Assembly (NCBI RefSeq): GCF_024448335.1
Contig: NZ_JAMOHM010000005.1
Coordinates: forward strand, 186,001 to 250,000
Direction of reading: 5' to 3'
Length of the DNA: 64,000 bases
Origin: Stutzerimonas frequens
GTDB lineage: Bacteria; Pseudomonadota; Gammaproteobacteria; Pseudomonadales; Pseudomonadaceae
In this document: positions 26,570 to 38,070 of the stretch, in pieces
How positions within the stretch are numbered: position 1 is the stretch's first letter
Layout of the letters: every line of letters starts with the position of its first letter
The notes under the pieces: generated by a model
The model's input: only the letters and a program-made list of their open reading frames with translations
Database searches by the model: none
Told to the model about the DNA's origin: nothing
Program-made: the position numbers and the translations under genes

Positions 26570-27463
26570 ATGCAAACGCCGAATACCAGCCTCCCGCTCC
26601 CGTCATGCGACAGCCTGCTGCGCCTGCGCCGGCAAGTCGACGAGCGCCTGGCGCTGCGCCTGCCGTTTCCCGAATCGGAGCTGGACACGGTCACGCTCGC
26701 GCTTCGCGAGGGCACCCTGGCACCCGGCAAGCGCTTGCGCCCGCTCTTGCTCCTGCTGGCGCTCGGCGACCTGGGCAGCGACCCGACCATCGGCCTGGAT
26801 CCGGCCTGTGCGCTGGAGATGATCCATGCCGCGTCGCTGTTTCTCGACGACATGCCCTGCATGGATAACGCCAGCCTGCGCCGCGGCCAGCCGACTCTGC
26901 ACCTGCGTTTCGGCGAAGACGTCGCCGTACTCGCCTCGGTGGCCCTGCTCAGCCACGCCTACGGCATCACCGCCACCGCTCCAGGCCTGACGCCCAGACA
27001 GCGCAACGAAGCGGTCGCCATCCTGGCTCGCGCCGTCGGTGCGCAGGGCCTGGTGCGAGGGCAGTTCCGCGACCTGCACGGTGCGCAGCAACGGGCTCAC
27101 CCACTCGATGCAGCCACCACCACCAACCAATTGAAGACCGGCTCCCTGTTTAGCGCTGCGCTGACCCTGGCCGGGCTGCTGGTCGGGGCCGATCGAACGC
27201 TGATGCGGCATCTTCACGGTTTCGCCGTCGAACTGGGCCTGGCCTTCCAGCTGCTCGACGACATCGCCGACGGCCTCAGCCCCGAGCAGACCGGCAAGGA
27301 TTGCCAGCAGGATCGGGCCAAGGCCACGGTGGTCTCGCTGCTCGGTCCGCAGGCCGCGCGCCAGCAACTGGCGACGCACCGCGAAGCGGCACTGGCGCAC
27401 TTGCAGGCCGCCGGGCTGGCCGAAGGCGAGCTCGCCTCGCTGATGCGCCAGCTGCTCGGCTAG
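26570..27463 (+). CDS. crtE: Geranylgeranyl diphosphate synthase
   Basis: CrtE builds geranylgeranyl diphosphate, the C20 precursor of phytoene. The 297-aa protein has the first aspartate-rich motif FLDDMPCMDN (DDxxxxD type, usual for bacterial GGPP/FPP synthases) and the second in AFQLLDDIADGL, plus LKTGSLF. ATG 26570 follows GAGGG by about 7 bases; the upstream in-frame extension is the promoter region. It is divergent from fni, unlike the single-strand order in Pantoea. Confidence 0.94.
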   Translation: MQTPNTSLPLPSCDSLLRLRRQVDERLALRLPFPESELDTVTLALREGTLAPGKRLRPLLLLLALGDLGSDPTIGLDPACALEMIHAASLFLDDMPCMDNASLRRGQPTLHLRFGEDVAVLASVALLSHAYGITATAPGLTPRQRNEAVAILARAVGAQGLVRGQFRDLHGAQQRAHPLDAATTTNQLKTGSLFSAALTLAGLLVGADRTLMRHLHGFAVELGLAFQLLDDIADGLSPEQTGKDCQQDRAKATVVSLLGPQAARQQLATHREAALAHLQAAGLAEGELASLMRQLLG

Positions 27464-27567
27464 CTGACGAGGGCGACCGTGTTGACGCTCCATCAGTGCA
27501 ATGGATGGAGCTAGGCAATGGAAAACCGCGGTCCTTAGACTCGGGTCGATAAAAATGGAGGTTGACC

Positions 27568-29370
27568 ATGACCGAGACCCTGCTCTGCCCGCGCAACCTG
27601 GCTTTCGAACTCTACGAAGTGCTCGACGCCGAAGCCCTGACCCGCCGCGAGCGCTTCGCCGAGCACAGCCGCGAAACCTTCGATGCCGCCCTCGGCACCG
27701 CACGTACCATCGCCGAGAAGTACTTCGCCCCACACAACCGCAAGTCCGACGAGCACGAACCGGTCTACCAGAACGGCGAGGCTGTGCTGATTCCCGAGGT
27801 GAAGCCGGCGGTCGATGCCTTTATCGAGGCGGGCTTCCACAACGCCGGACGCAACTTCGAAGACGGCGGCATGCAGATGCCCAACCTGCTGTCGCGCGCC
27901 TGCTTCGCTCACTTCCAGTCGGCCAACATCGCCACCAGCTCCTATCCGATGCTGACCATGGGCGCGGCCCACCTGATCGAGGCCTTCGGCTCCGACGAGC
28001 AGAAGCGCCTGTTCCTGCAGCCGATGATCGATGGCCGCTTCTTCGGCACCATGGCGCTCACAGAGCCGCACGCCGGCTCCTCGCTGTCGGACATCCGCAC
28101 CCGCGCCGAACCGGCCGGTAACGGCAGCTATCGCCTGAAGGGCAACAAGATCTTCATCTCCGGCGGCGACCACCCGCTGTCGGAAAACATCGTGCACATG
28201 GTGCTGGCCAAGCTGCCGGACGCACCGCCCGGGGTGAAGGGCATCAGCCTGTTCATCGTGCCGAAGTTCCTGGTCAACGACGACGGCAGCCTCGGCGAGC
28301 GCAATGACGTGCTGCTCGCCGGTCTGTTCCACAAGATGGGCTGGCGCGGTACCACCAGCACCGCGCTGAACTTCGGCGACAACGGCAACTGCGTCGGCTA
28401 CCTGGTAGGCGAGCCGCACAAGGGCCTGGCCTACATGTTCCAGATGATGAACGAGGCGCGCATCGGCGTCGGCATGGGCGCGATCATGCTCGGCTACGCC
28501 GGCTACCTCTACTCGTTGAACTACGCCCGCGAGCGTCCGCAGGGTCGCCTGCCGGACGGCAAGGACCCGGCGTCGACCCAGGTACCGATCATCGAGCACA
28601 CCGACGTCAAGCGCATGCTGCTGATGCAGAAGGCCTATGTCGAAGGCGCCTTCGATCTCGGCCTGTACTCGGCACGCCTGGTGGACGACGAGCACACCGC
28701 CGAGAGCGACGAGGAGCGGCGCAACGCCGGCGAACTGCTCGACCTGCTGACGCCGATCGTCAAGTCCTGGCCATCGGAGTACTGCCTCAAGGCCAACGAG
28801 CTGGCGATCCAGATTCTCGGCGGGCATGGCTACACCCGCGAATACCCGGTGGAACAGTACTACCGCGACAACCGCCTCAATCCGATCCACGAAGGCACCC
28901 ACGGCATCCAGTCGCTGGACCTGCTCGGCCGCAAGCTGATGCAGAACAAGGGCGCCGGCCTGCGCCAGCTACTCGGGTTGATCCAGGCCAGCTGCGCGCA
29001 CGCCGCCGAGTACGACTCGCTGAGCGCACTGCGCCAGCCGTTGGAGCAGCACATCGCCCGCCTCACCAGCGTGACCCAGGCGCTGCTCGGCGACCTGATG
29101 GCCGGCAAGGTCAACCAGACCCTGGCCAACTCGGCGCTGTACCTGAAGGTATTCGGCCATGCCGTGGTTGGCTGGCGCTGGCTGGAACAGGCGCTGCACG
29201 CCGAGCGCGGGCTGGCCGAAGGCAATCCGGCCGATGCCGACTTCTATCGCGGCAAGCTACAGGCGGCGCGCTACTTCCTGACCTGGGAGGTACCGGGCTG
29301 CGCCCATGAGCTTGCCATTCTCGAAGCCCGCGACGACACCTGCCTGGGCATGCAGGACGCCTGGTTCTAA
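27568..29370 (+). CDS. Acyl-CoA dehydrogenase (third copy)
   Basis: This 600-aa FAD dehydrogenase of the large bacterial type has ALTEPHAGSSLSDIRTRAEP, KIFISGGDHPLSENIVHM and the catalytic glutamate region NPIHEGTHGIQSLDLLGRK. The ATG at 27568 has GGAGG 6 bases before it; a TTG at 27562 is in frame but overlaps that spacing. It is more distant from the two copies at 5-10 kb than they are from each other. No PsrA box is visible in its 100-bp leader. A strong terminator follows. Substrate unknown. Confidence 0.92.
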   Translation: MTETLLCPRNLAFELYEVLDAEALTRRERFAEHSRETFDAALGTARTIAEKYFAPHNRKSDEHEPVYQNGEAVLIPEVKPAVDAFIEAGFHNAGRNFEDGGMQMPNLLSRACFAHFQSANIATSSYPMLTMGAAHLIEAFGSDEQKRLFLQPMIDGRFFGTMALTEPHAGSSLSDIRTRAEPAGNGSYRLKGNKIFISGGDHPLSENIVHMVLAKLPDAPPGVKGISLFIVPKFLVNDDGSLGERNDVLLAGLFHKMGWRGTTSTALNFGDNGNCVGYLVGEPHKGLAYMFQMMNEARIGVGMGAIMLGYAGYLYSLNYARERPQGRLPDGKDPASTQVPIIEHTDVKRMLLMQKAYVEGAFDLGLYSARLVDDEHTAESDEERRNAGELLDLLTPIVKSWPSEYCLKANELAIQILGGHGYTREYPVEQYYRDNRLNPIHEGTHGIQSLDLLGRKLMQNKGAGLRQLLGLIQASCAHAAEYDSLSALRQPLEQHIARLTSVTQALLGDLMAGKVNQTLANSALYLKVFGHAVVGWRWLEQALHAERGLAEGNPADADFYRGKLQAARYFLTWEVPGCAHELAILEARDDTCLGMQDAWF

Positions 29371-29390
29371 GCCGTTAGAAATCCTGTTAC

Positions 29391-29420
29391 AGCGCCCCGC
29401 ACAATGCGGGGCTTTTTTTT
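29391..29420 (+). terminator. Terminator after the third acyl-CoA dehydrogenase
   Basis: GCCCCGC and GCGGGGC flank the loop ACAAT and are followed by eight T residues. Confidence 0.95.
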
Positions 29421-29497
29421 GACAGCCCGTCAAATCATCAGGTTAGAATCGCTGGCATGCCCCCTGCATGGGGCCGCAATGACCGGGGAGAGCGCAT

Positions 29498-31243
29498 TTG
29501 GACGTCGGCAACATCAACCACCTGTTTTTTATCGGTGCCTTGTTGGTTGCTGCCAGCATCCTGATGAGTTCGCTGTCGAATCGCCTCGGCGTACCGATCC
29601 TGGTCATCTTCCTCGCCGTGGGCATGCTCGCCGGCGTCGACGGCATCGGCGGTATCGTCTTCGAGGACTACCAGCTCGCCTTCGTCATCAGCAACCTGGC
29701 GCTGGCGGTGATCCTGCTCGATGGCGGCATGCGCACGCGCACCGCGACCTTCCGCGTCGCGCTGAAACCGGCCTTTTCCCTGGCCACCCTGGGCGTCGCC
29801 ATCACCTCCGGCCTGACCGGCCTCGCCGCCGCCTGGCTGTTCGATCTGCCGCTGCTGCAGGGCCTGCTGATCGGTGCGATCGTCGGCTCCACCGATGCCG
29901 CGGTGGTGTTCAATCTGCTCAACGGCAAGGGCCTCAACGAACGGGTCGGCTCGACCCTTGAGATCGAATCGGGCAGCAACGATCCGATGGCGATGTTCCT
30001 TACCGTCGCGCTGATCGACATGCTGCTCGCCGGGCAGACCACGTTCGGCTGGAATTTCCTGCTCAACCTGCTGCAGCAGTTCGGCATCGGCACCGTGCTC
30101 GGCCTGCTCGGTGGCTGGCTGCTGCTGCAACTGATCAACCGGCTGTCGGTGGCCGACGGGCTCTACCCGCTGCTGGCGGTGGCCGGCGGCCTGATGATCT
30201 TCGCCCTGTCCGGCGCGATTGGCGGCAGCGGCATCCTGGCGATCTACGTCTGCGGTCTGCTGCTGGGCAACCGGCCGATCCGCAACCGCCACGGCATCCT
30301 GCACATGTTCGACGGCCTGGCCTGGCTCAGCCAGATCGGCATGTTCCTCGTGCTCGGCCTGCTGCTCACGCCCAGCGAGCTGTTGCCCATCGCCCTGCCG
30401 GCGCTGCTGCTGTCGCTGTGGATGATCCTCTTCGCCCGGCCGCTGGCGGTATTCGTCAGCCTGCTGCCGTTTCGCAGCTTCCACCTGCGCGAGCGCCTGT
30501 TCATCTCCTGGATCGGCCTGCGCGGCGCGGTGCCGGTGATCCTCGCGGTGTTCCCGCTGATGGCCGGGCTGGAAAATGCCCAGCTGTTCTTCAACGTGGC
30601 GTTCTTCATCGTCCTCGTATCGCTGCTGCTGCAGGGCTCGACCCTGGCCTGGGCGGCGAAGAAAGCCAAGGTGGAAGTCCCGCCGGCGCCTATGCCGATC
30701 TCGCGCACCGGCCTGCAGGTGCACACCACCAGCCAGTGGGAGATGTTCGTCTACCGCCTGAGTGCCAGCAAATGGTGCGTCGGCGCCGCGCTGCGCGAGT
30801 TGAAAATGCCACCCGGTACTCGCATTGCTGCGCTGTTCCGCGGCAAGGAGCTGCTGCACCCGTCGGGCAGTACCCGTCTGCAGGTGAACGACATCCTCTG
30901 CGTGATCGGCCATGACGAAGACCTGCCGGCCCTCGGCAAGCTGTTCAGCCAGGCGCCCAAGCGCGGCCAGGACCTGCGCTTCTTCGGCGATTTCATCCTC
31001 GAAGCCGACGCCCAGCTCAGCGCCATTGCCGCGCTCTACGGGCTCAAGCTCGGCGAGGTCGACGGCAGCCTGAGCATCGGTGCCTTCATGGCCGAGCAGG
31101 TCGGCGGCCGCCCGGTGGTCGGCGACCAGCTCCAATGGAACGGTCTGACCTGGACCGTGGCGGCCATGGAAGCCGGCGAAGTGCGCAAGGTCGGCCTGAA
31201 ATTTCCAGAAGGCGACAAGCCCGGCCCGCAGCTGATGTTCTGA
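29498..31243 (+). CDS. nhaP2: K+/H+ antiporter, NhaP2/CvrA type
   Basis: This inner-membrane antiporter exchanges K+ (or Na+) for H+ and helps with osmotic and pH homeostasis. The 581-aa protein has about 12-13 hydrophobic helices over the first 390 residues, with [16 protein letters not shown] and [12 protein letters not shown] as the conserved transport-site segments, then a cytosolic RCK_C-like domain ([33 protein letters not shown]) and a C-terminal CorC-like segment. The start is a TTG at 29498: GGGGAG lies 8 bases upstream, and [22 protein letters not shown] fits the family N-terminus. Confidence 0.92.
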   Translation: MDVGNINHLFFIGALLVAASILMSSLSNRLGVPILVIFLAVGMLAGVDGIGGIVFEDYQLAFVISNLALAVILLDGGMRTRTATFRVALKPAFSLATLGVAITSGLTGLAAAWLFDLPLLQGLLIGAIVGSTDAAVVFNLLNGKGLNERVGSTLEIESGSNDPMAMFLTVALIDMLLAGQTTFGWNFLLNLLQQFGIGTVLGLLGGWLLLQLINRLSVADGLYPLLAVAGGLMIFALSGAIGGSGILAIYVCGLLLGNRPIRNRHGILHMFDGLAWLSQIGMFLVLGLLLTPSELLPIALPALLLSLWMILFARPLAVFVSLLPFRSFHLRERLFISWIGLRGAVPVILAVFPLMAGLENAQLFFNVAFFIVLVSLLLQGSTLAWAAKKAKVEVPPAPMPISRTGLQVHTTSQWEMFVYRLSASKWCVGAALRELKMPPGTRIAALFRGKELLHPSGSTRLQVNDILCVIGHDEDLPALGKLFSQAPKRGQDLRFFGDFILEADAQLSAIAALYGLKLGEVDGSLSIGAFMAEQVGGRPVVGDQLQWNGLTWTVAAMEAGEVRKVGLKFPEGDKPGPQLMF

Positions 31244-31371
31244 TGCCAGCACAGCCGCCGGCTGGCGCGGCCTCGCCGCTCATCCGCCGCTCGGTTGCCG
31301 GGTACTCGCGCTGGGCCGGCACAGTCCGTAGACTTCCGCTCTTCCCGGTCATCCGCTACGTCACTGCCCTC

Positions 31372-34300
31372 ATGTCACTTCTGCGCACGCTGTTGCTCTC
31401 GACGCTCTGCCTGATCGTCGCCCCCTTGCATGCCCAATCGCTGGACAGCCTCACTGGAACGCCCCCCAGCGCCGAAGGCGAAGCGAAGCCCGCCGCGCAA
31501 TCGCTGGGCGAGCAGACCCAGCGCATGGTCGAGCAGACCGAAACCAGCAAGACCCGCCTCGACGAGCTGAAGACGCAACTGGCGCAGGCGCCGAAGGAGA
31601 TCGCCGAAGCCCAGCGCGAGCTGGCCAGACTCAAGGCCAGCCCCGAGCAGGACCCCGCCGAACGCCACGCCAAGCAATCGGTCGAGGCGCTGGAGCAGCG
31701 TCTGAGCGCGCGGGTCGAGGAACTGGCTGAATGGCAGAAGCAATACAGCTCGGCCAACAGCATGATCATCTCGGCGCAGACACGCCCCGAACGCGCTCAG
31801 GCGCAGATCGGTACGGCACAGACACGCATCCAGGAGATCAACAACCTGCTCAAGAGCGGCCGCGAAGCCGGCAAGCCGCTGAGCGACGAGCGACGAGCGC
31901 TGCTAGATGCCGAAATCCTCGCGCTCGGCGCGCAGATCGAGCTGCGCCGCCAGGAACTGGCCGGCAACAGCCTGCTGCAGGACCTCGGCAAGGCTCGCCG
32001 TGATCTGCTCGCCGAACGCATTCGGCGTGCGGAGGAAGAAACCCAGGCGCTGCAGAACCTGATCAACGAAAAGCGCCGGGCCGAATCGGAACAGACCGTG
32101 GCGGAGTTCTCGGCACGGGTGCAGCAGGCCGGCTCGGACAAACTGCTCGCCGCCGAAAGCGCCGAGAACCTCAAGCTCTCCGATTACCTGCTGCGCGCCA
32201 CCGAACGCCTCAACCGTCTGAACCAGCAGAACCTGCAGACCCGTCAACAGCTCGACACGCTCAACCAGACCGACCAGGCACTGGAGGAGCAGATCGCCGT
32301 GCTCGAAGGCAGCCTGCTGCTGTCGCGCATTCTCTATCAGCAGAAGCAGGCGCTGCCGAGCCTGCAGCTGGACAAGAATCTCGCCGACGAGATCGCCGAT
32401 ATCCGCCTCTATCAGTTCGAGCTGAACCAGCGCCGTGAAGCCGCAGGCAACCCCTCTGCCTACGTCGAGCAGCTGTTGGCCCAGCAGAACGCAGAGGAGG
32501 TCACACCGGAACTGCGGCGCACCCTGCTGGAGCTGGCGACCACCCGCAGCGAGCTGCTCGATCGGCTCAATCGCGAACTGGATGCCCTGCTCAACGCATC
32601 CATCACCCTGCAGCTGAACCAGAAGCAGCTGCAGGACACCGCCAGCGCGCTCAGCGAAACCCTCGACGAGCAGATGTTCTGGATTCCCAGCAACAAACCG
32701 CTCGATTTCAGCTGGTTGAAGACCGCGCCCCTGCTGCTGGAGCGGCAAATCAGCACCCTGCCTTGGGCGTCGGCGCTACAGGGCCTGGCCGCCGGGCTGG
32801 GTGAGCGGCCGCTGCTGTTCCTGCCACTGTTCCTGATGATCGCAGCGCTGCTCTGGCGGCGACCGGCGATCAACGCCAAGCTGGACGCACTGAGCAAAGA
32901 CATCGGCCACTTCCGCAACGACAGCCAGTTGCATACGCCTCTCGCCCTACTGCTCAATCTGCTGCTGGCGCTGCCCGGCGCGCTGCTGCTGGCGCTGTGC
33001 GGTTACCTGTTGCAGATCGATGCGCGCGGACAGAATCTCGGCATCGGCGCCGCGTTTTACCAGATGGCGCAGGGCTGGCTGGTGTTCTACACCGCCTATC
33101 GCATGCTCTCCCCTGGGCGGGTTGCGGAATTGCATTTCCGTTGGTCGCACCCGCAGGTGATCTTCCTGCGCAACGAGATTCGTCGCCTCGGGCTGATCGT
33201 GCTTGCGCTGGTGGTGGTGGTCAGCATTGCCGAGCAACGACCGGCCAACCTGGCGGACGACGTGCTGGGGCTCCTCGTCGTTCTTGCCTGTTATGCACTA
33301 ATGAGCTGGCGGCTGACGCGCATGCTGCTCAAAGGCCCGTCACATGAAAACGCCCCACCGAGCCGCCTGTTGCTCGGGATGACTTTTACCATGCTTCCCC
33401 TGGCACTGATCGTCGCAGTCGGAGCGGGTTACTACTACACCGCACTGAAACTTACCGATCGACTTATCGACACGCTCTACCTGCTGATGATCTGGGTCGC
33501 GCTCGAGGCTACGCTGGTTCGATCGCTGACCATCGCCGCCCGACGGCTTGCCTATCAGCGAGCTATCGCCAGGCGCCAGGCGGCCGAAGAATCCGCCAAC
33601 ACGGAGCTTGACGAAACGGTCGACGAGCCGGGGCTGGATATCGAACAGGTCAACCAGCAGTCCTTGCGCTTGACCCGGCTCGCCACTTTCGCGCTACTGC
33701 TGGTGGCACTGTACTGGGTCTGGTCGGACCTTTTCTCGGTAATCTCATACCTGGATAACGTCGCCCTCTACGAATTTTCCAGCGGCAGTGGCGACACGCT
33801 GACCACTTCGACGATAAGCCTGAACGACCTGATCGGCGCACTGGCAATCATCGGCATCACGCTGGTGCTGGCGCGCAACCTGCCTGGCTTGCTGGAGGTT
33901 GCAGTGCTATCGCGCCTGCGCTTGGCGCCCGGTAGCGCTTATGCCACTGGCACGCTGCTTTCCTACACGCTGGTCGGCACTGGCATTGTCTCGAGCCTGT
34001 CGACCCTCGGTGTCAGCTGGGACAAGCTGCAGTGGCTGGTAGCGGCGCTCTCGGTGGGCCTGGGCTTCGGCCTGCAGGAAATCTTCGCCAACTTCGTTTC
34101 CGGCCTGATCATCCTGTTCGAGAAACCAGTGCGTATCGGCGACGTTGTGACCATCGGCAATCTGTCCGGCACGGTCAGCCGCATTCGCATCCGGGCCACG
34201 ACGATCACTGATTTCGACAACAAGGAAATCATTGTCCCGAACAAGACATTCGTGACCGATCAGTTGGTGAACTGGTCGCTGAGCGATACCGTCACGCGCG

Positions 34301-34668
34301 TCACGATACGCATCGGGGTCGAATTCGGTTCTGATCTTGAAGCCGTCCGCGAAATGCTGTTCAAGGCCGCCCGGGAGAACGCGCGCGTGCTAAAGGAACC
34401 CGAGCCGCAGGTGTTCTTCCTCAACTTTGGCGAAAGTCGACTGGAACACGAGTTGCGCCTGCACGTCCGTGATCTGGGTGACCGCAACCCCGTGATCGAC
34501 GAGATCAACAGGCGCCTGGACCGGGAGTTCCGTGAAGTTGGCATCGTCGTCGCCTTCCGCCAGCTGGATGTGCATCTGAAGAACCGCAATGGCCAGCAGC
34601 TGCAGCTCAGCGCTACCCCCAAGCCGTTAGAGGATGGCGACAAATCGGAGACCGACGATCGCGGCTGA
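31372..34668 (+). CDS. mscK: Large mechanosensitive channel, MscK/KefA type
   Basis: This 1098-aa channel should open on membrane tension to release solutes during osmotic downshock. A signal peptide (MSLLRTLLLSTLCLIVAPLHAQ) is followed by a long periplasmic coiled-coil region rich in Gln, Glu and Leu (about 30-470), then about 11 membrane helices, and the MscS pore and beta domain at the end, with GLGFGLQEIFANFVSGLIILFEKPVRIGD and VPNKTFVTDQLVNWS. ATG 31372 is chosen for the signal peptide; no strong Shine-Dalgarno is visible. It lies 128 bp after the K+/H+ antiporter, a functional match in osmotic control. Confidence 0.92.
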   Translation: MSLLRTLLLSTLCLIVAPLHAQSLDSLTGTPPSAEGEAKPAAQSLGEQTQRMVEQTETSKTRLDELKTQLAQAPKEIAEAQRELARLKASPEQDPAERHAKQSVEALEQRLSARVEELAEWQKQYSSANSMIISAQTRPERAQAQIGTAQTRIQEINNLLKSGREAGKPLSDERRALLDAEILALGAQIELRRQELAGNSLLQDLGKARRDLLAERIRRAEEETQALQNLINEKRRAESEQTVAEFSARVQQAGSDKLLAAESAENLKLSDYLLRATERLNRLNQQNLQTRQQLDTLNQTDQALEEQIAVLEGSLLLSRILYQQKQALPSLQLDKNLADEIADIRLYQFELNQRREAAGNPSAYVEQLLAQQNAEEVTPELRRTLLELATTRSELLDRLNRELDALLNASITLQLNQKQLQDTASALSETLDEQMFWIPSNKPLDFSWLKTAPLLLERQISTLPWASALQGLAAGLGERPLLFLPLFLMIAALLWRRPAINAKLDALSKDIGHFRNDSQLHTPLALLLNLLLALPGALLLALCGYLLQIDARGQNLGIGAAFYQMAQGWLVFYTAYRMLSPGRVAELHFRWSHPQVIFLRNEIRRLGLIVLALVVVVSIAEQRPANLADDVLGLLVVLACYALMSWRLTRMLLKGPSHENAPPSRLLLGMTFTMLPLALIVAVGAGYYYTALKLTDRLIDTLYLLMIWVALEATLVRSLTIAARRLAYQRAIARRQAAEESANTELDETVDEPGLDIEQVNQQSLRLTRLATFALLLVALYWVWSDLFSVISYLDNVALYEFSSGSGDTLTTSTISLNDLIGALAIIGITLVLARNLPGLLEVAVLSRLRLAPGSAYATGTLLSYTLVGTGIVSSLSTLGVSWDKLQWLVAALSVGLGFGLQEIFANFVSGLIILFEKPVRIGDVVTIGNLSGTVSRIRIRATTITDFDNKEIIVPNKTFVTDQLVNWSLSDTVTRVTIRIGVEFGSDLEAVREMLFKAARENARVLKEPEPQVFFLNFGESRLEHELRLHVRDLGDRNPVIDEINRRLDREFREVGIVVAFRQLDVHLKNRNGQQLQLSATPKPLEDGDKSETDDRG

Positions 34669-34705
34669 GGAACGCCCAGACGGATCGCAGCCTCCAACCA
34701 CCTGA

Positions 34706-36220
<1,515 letters not shown>

Positions 36221-36277
36221 GGTGCGCGGCCCGTGACGGGCCGAGTCCATATCGCCCGCTGGAGTGCCGTCGCTGCG

Positions 36278-37468
36278 CTACTTGCCCAATGGCAGCAGCA
36301 CGCGGAACCGCGAGCCCTGACCTTCCTCGCTGTGAACCTGGATGCGGCCGTTGTGCGCCCTGACGATCTGGTCGGCGATGAACAGGCCAAGCCCGAGTCC
36401 GGCGCTGCTTTCGCTACCCTCGGCACGCTCGAACTGGCAGAAGATGCGCTCCAGACTCTGCGGGCTGATGCCGATGCCGTGGTCGCGCACCTCGATGCAC
36501 GCACCCTCCGCACAGGACGCAACACTGACATGTACCGGCTTGCCGGCACCGTAGCGCATCGCATTGGTCAGCAGGTTGGCCAGCACCTGTTCGATACGGA
36601 AGGCATCCCAGACGCCGATGATCGGCTCGTTTCGCTCCAGCCGCAGTTCGCAGCCGCAGGCTTCCATCTGCGCTGCGAAACTCTCCACGACGTTGCCCAC
36701 CAGTTGCGCCAGATCGATCTGAGCCGGGCGGATCGACAGTTTGCCGGTACGGATTCGCGACACGTCGAGCATGTCGTCGATCAGCCGGATCAGGCTCTGA
36801 ATCTGCCGCTCGTCCTTGTCCACCATGTTGCGCAGGCGCTCTTCGCTGAAGGCCTCAAGGTTGTTGCGACCGAGCTGCAGCTTGCGCAGCTGCACCTCGA
36901 GAATCAGGGTGTTGAGCGGGGTCTTCAGCTCGTGGGAGACGATCGACATGAAGTCATCGCGCATGCGCACCGCATTCTCCAGCTCAGCCTGGGTGCTGCG
37001 CAGTTCGTCGAGCAGCACTTCCTGCTCGCGGCGACTGCGCTCCAGCGCATCGAGCTGGCGAGCCAGACGCTTGCGCCCGCGATACAGGTCGACGAACACA
37101 CTGACCTTGCTGCGCACCGCATGGGCGTCCAGCGGCTTGTGCATGAAATCCACCGCGCCGCTCTCGTAGCCCTTGAAGGCATAGTTGAGTTCGCGACCGG
37201 CGGCGCTGACGAAGACGATGGGGATCTGCTTGGTGCGCTCGGTGCCGCGCATCAGCTCGGCCAGCTGGAAGCCGTCCATGCCCGGCATTTGCACATCGAG
37301 AATGGCCAGGGCGAATTCGTGCCGCAGAAGCAGTTCGAGCGCCTGTTCGGCCGACTCGGCCTGGTACACCCTGACGCCCGGCGCCTGCAGCAGTGCATCA
37401 AGGGCCAGCAGGTTCTCCGGCAGGTCATCGACGATCAGCAGATTCACCTCGTCGGTATGGTCGGGCAT
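36278..37468 (-). CDS. Receiver-histidine kinase protein (last gene of CheR/CheB operon)
   Basis: This 396-aa cytoplasmic protein has an N-terminal receiver domain (LLIVDDLPENL, phospho-acceptor D58 in AILDVQMPGMDG, lysine in FMHKPLD), a coiled linker, HisKA with H179 in MSIVSHELKTPLN, and a HATPase domain (VLANLLTNAMRYG, VRDHGIGISP, GLGLGLFIADQIV). ATG 37468 has GGAG 7 bases upstream, and the gene starts 2 bp after the cheB-like stop. It may be phosphorylated by the large hybrid kinase at 38887-42387 and pass the signal to an output outside the operon. Partner unknown. Confidence 0.92.
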   Translation of the reverse strand: MPDHTDEVNLLIVDDLPENLLALDALLQAPGVRVYQAESAEQALELLLRHEFALAILDVQMPGMDGFQLAELMRGTERTKQIPIVFVSAAGRELNYAFKGYESGAVDFMHKPLDAHAVRSKVSVFVDLYRGRKRLARQLDALERSRREQEVLLDELRSTQAELENAVRMRDDFMSIVSHELKTPLNTLILEVQLRKLQLGRNNLEAFSEERLRNMVDKDERQIQSLIRLIDDMLDVSRIRTGKLSIRPAQIDLAQLVGNVVESFAAQMEACGCELRLERNEPIIGVWDAFRIEQVLANLLTNAMRYGAGKPVHVSVASCAEGACIEVRDHGIGISPQSLERIFCQFERAEGSESSAGLGLGLFIADQIVRAHNGRIQVHSEEGQGSRFRVLLPLGK

Positions 37469-37470
37469 GG

Positions 37471-38070
37471 TCACTCCAGTTCTCGCAACAATCGGTGGAT
37501 GTCGCGCAGAGGCAAGATGAAATCCGGCGCGAAGCGCTGGAGCGCGGCACGCGGCATGGTCGGTACCGCCGCTTCGGCTGGGTCCTGGACAACGGTCAGG
37601 CCACCACAACGATGGATCGCCTCGAGTCCCGCGGCGCCGTCCTCATTGGCACCGGTGAGCAGCAGCCCGGCGAGTTGCGCGCCCCATGCATCGGCGGCGG
37701 ACTCGAACAGTACGTCGATGGACGGCCGCGAGAAATGCACCGCATCGTCCTGGCTCAGCGACAGGCTGCGATCGCGCTCGACCAGCAGGTGATAGCCGGG
37801 CGCCGCGAAGTACAGGGTGGCGCCACTTACCGCGTCCTTGTCGTCGGCCTCCTTCACCCGCAACCGGGTCCGGCGGCCGAAGATTTCGGCCAGGTGGGTC
37901 GGGCCGTTGGCCGGAACGTGCTGCACCACCAGAATCGGCAGGCGGAAGTTGGCCGGCAGATCGTCGAGCAGCATGCCGAGCGCCTCCAGCCCGCCAGCCG
38001 AGGCACCGATCACCACGGCCTCGATGGGCGGCTGCCGTTTGCTGCGCAATATAGCCTGCTCGCTGCTCAT
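37471..38070 (-). CDS. CheB-type methylesterase lacking a receiver domain
   Basis: This 199-aa protein is a CheB catalytic domain alone. The Ser-His-Asp triad is visible as S24 in VVIGASAGG, H51 in VVQHVP and D144 in LLTGANEDGA. Classical CheB has an N-terminal receiver that gates the esterase; here it is missing, so activity may be constitutive or controlled by a partner, perhaps the receiver-kinase encoded 2 bp downstream. It overlaps the cheR-like gene by 4 bp. No chemoreceptor or CheA gene is in the operon, so the substrate is unknown. Confidence 0.92.
   Translation of the reverse strand: MSSEQAILRSKRQPPIEAVVIGASAGGLEALGMLLDDLPANFRLPILVVQHVPANGPTHLAEIFGRRTRLRVKEADDKDAVSGATLYFAAPGYHLLVERDRSLSLSQDDAVHFSRPSIDVLFESAADAWGAQLAGLLLTGANEDGAAGLEAIHRCGGLTVVQDPAEAAVPTMPRAALQRFAPDFILPLRDIHRLLRELE

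Noticed and set aside
29438-31252. 604-aa open frame antisense to the K+/H+ antiporter
   Set aside because: Composition dominated by Gln, Glu, Arg and Asp, the expected antisense of Leu/Val/Ala membrane helices.
31135-31371. N-terminal extension of MscK to 1177 aa
   Set aside because: It overlaps the end of the antiporter gene out of frame, and a clean signal peptide begins at 31372.
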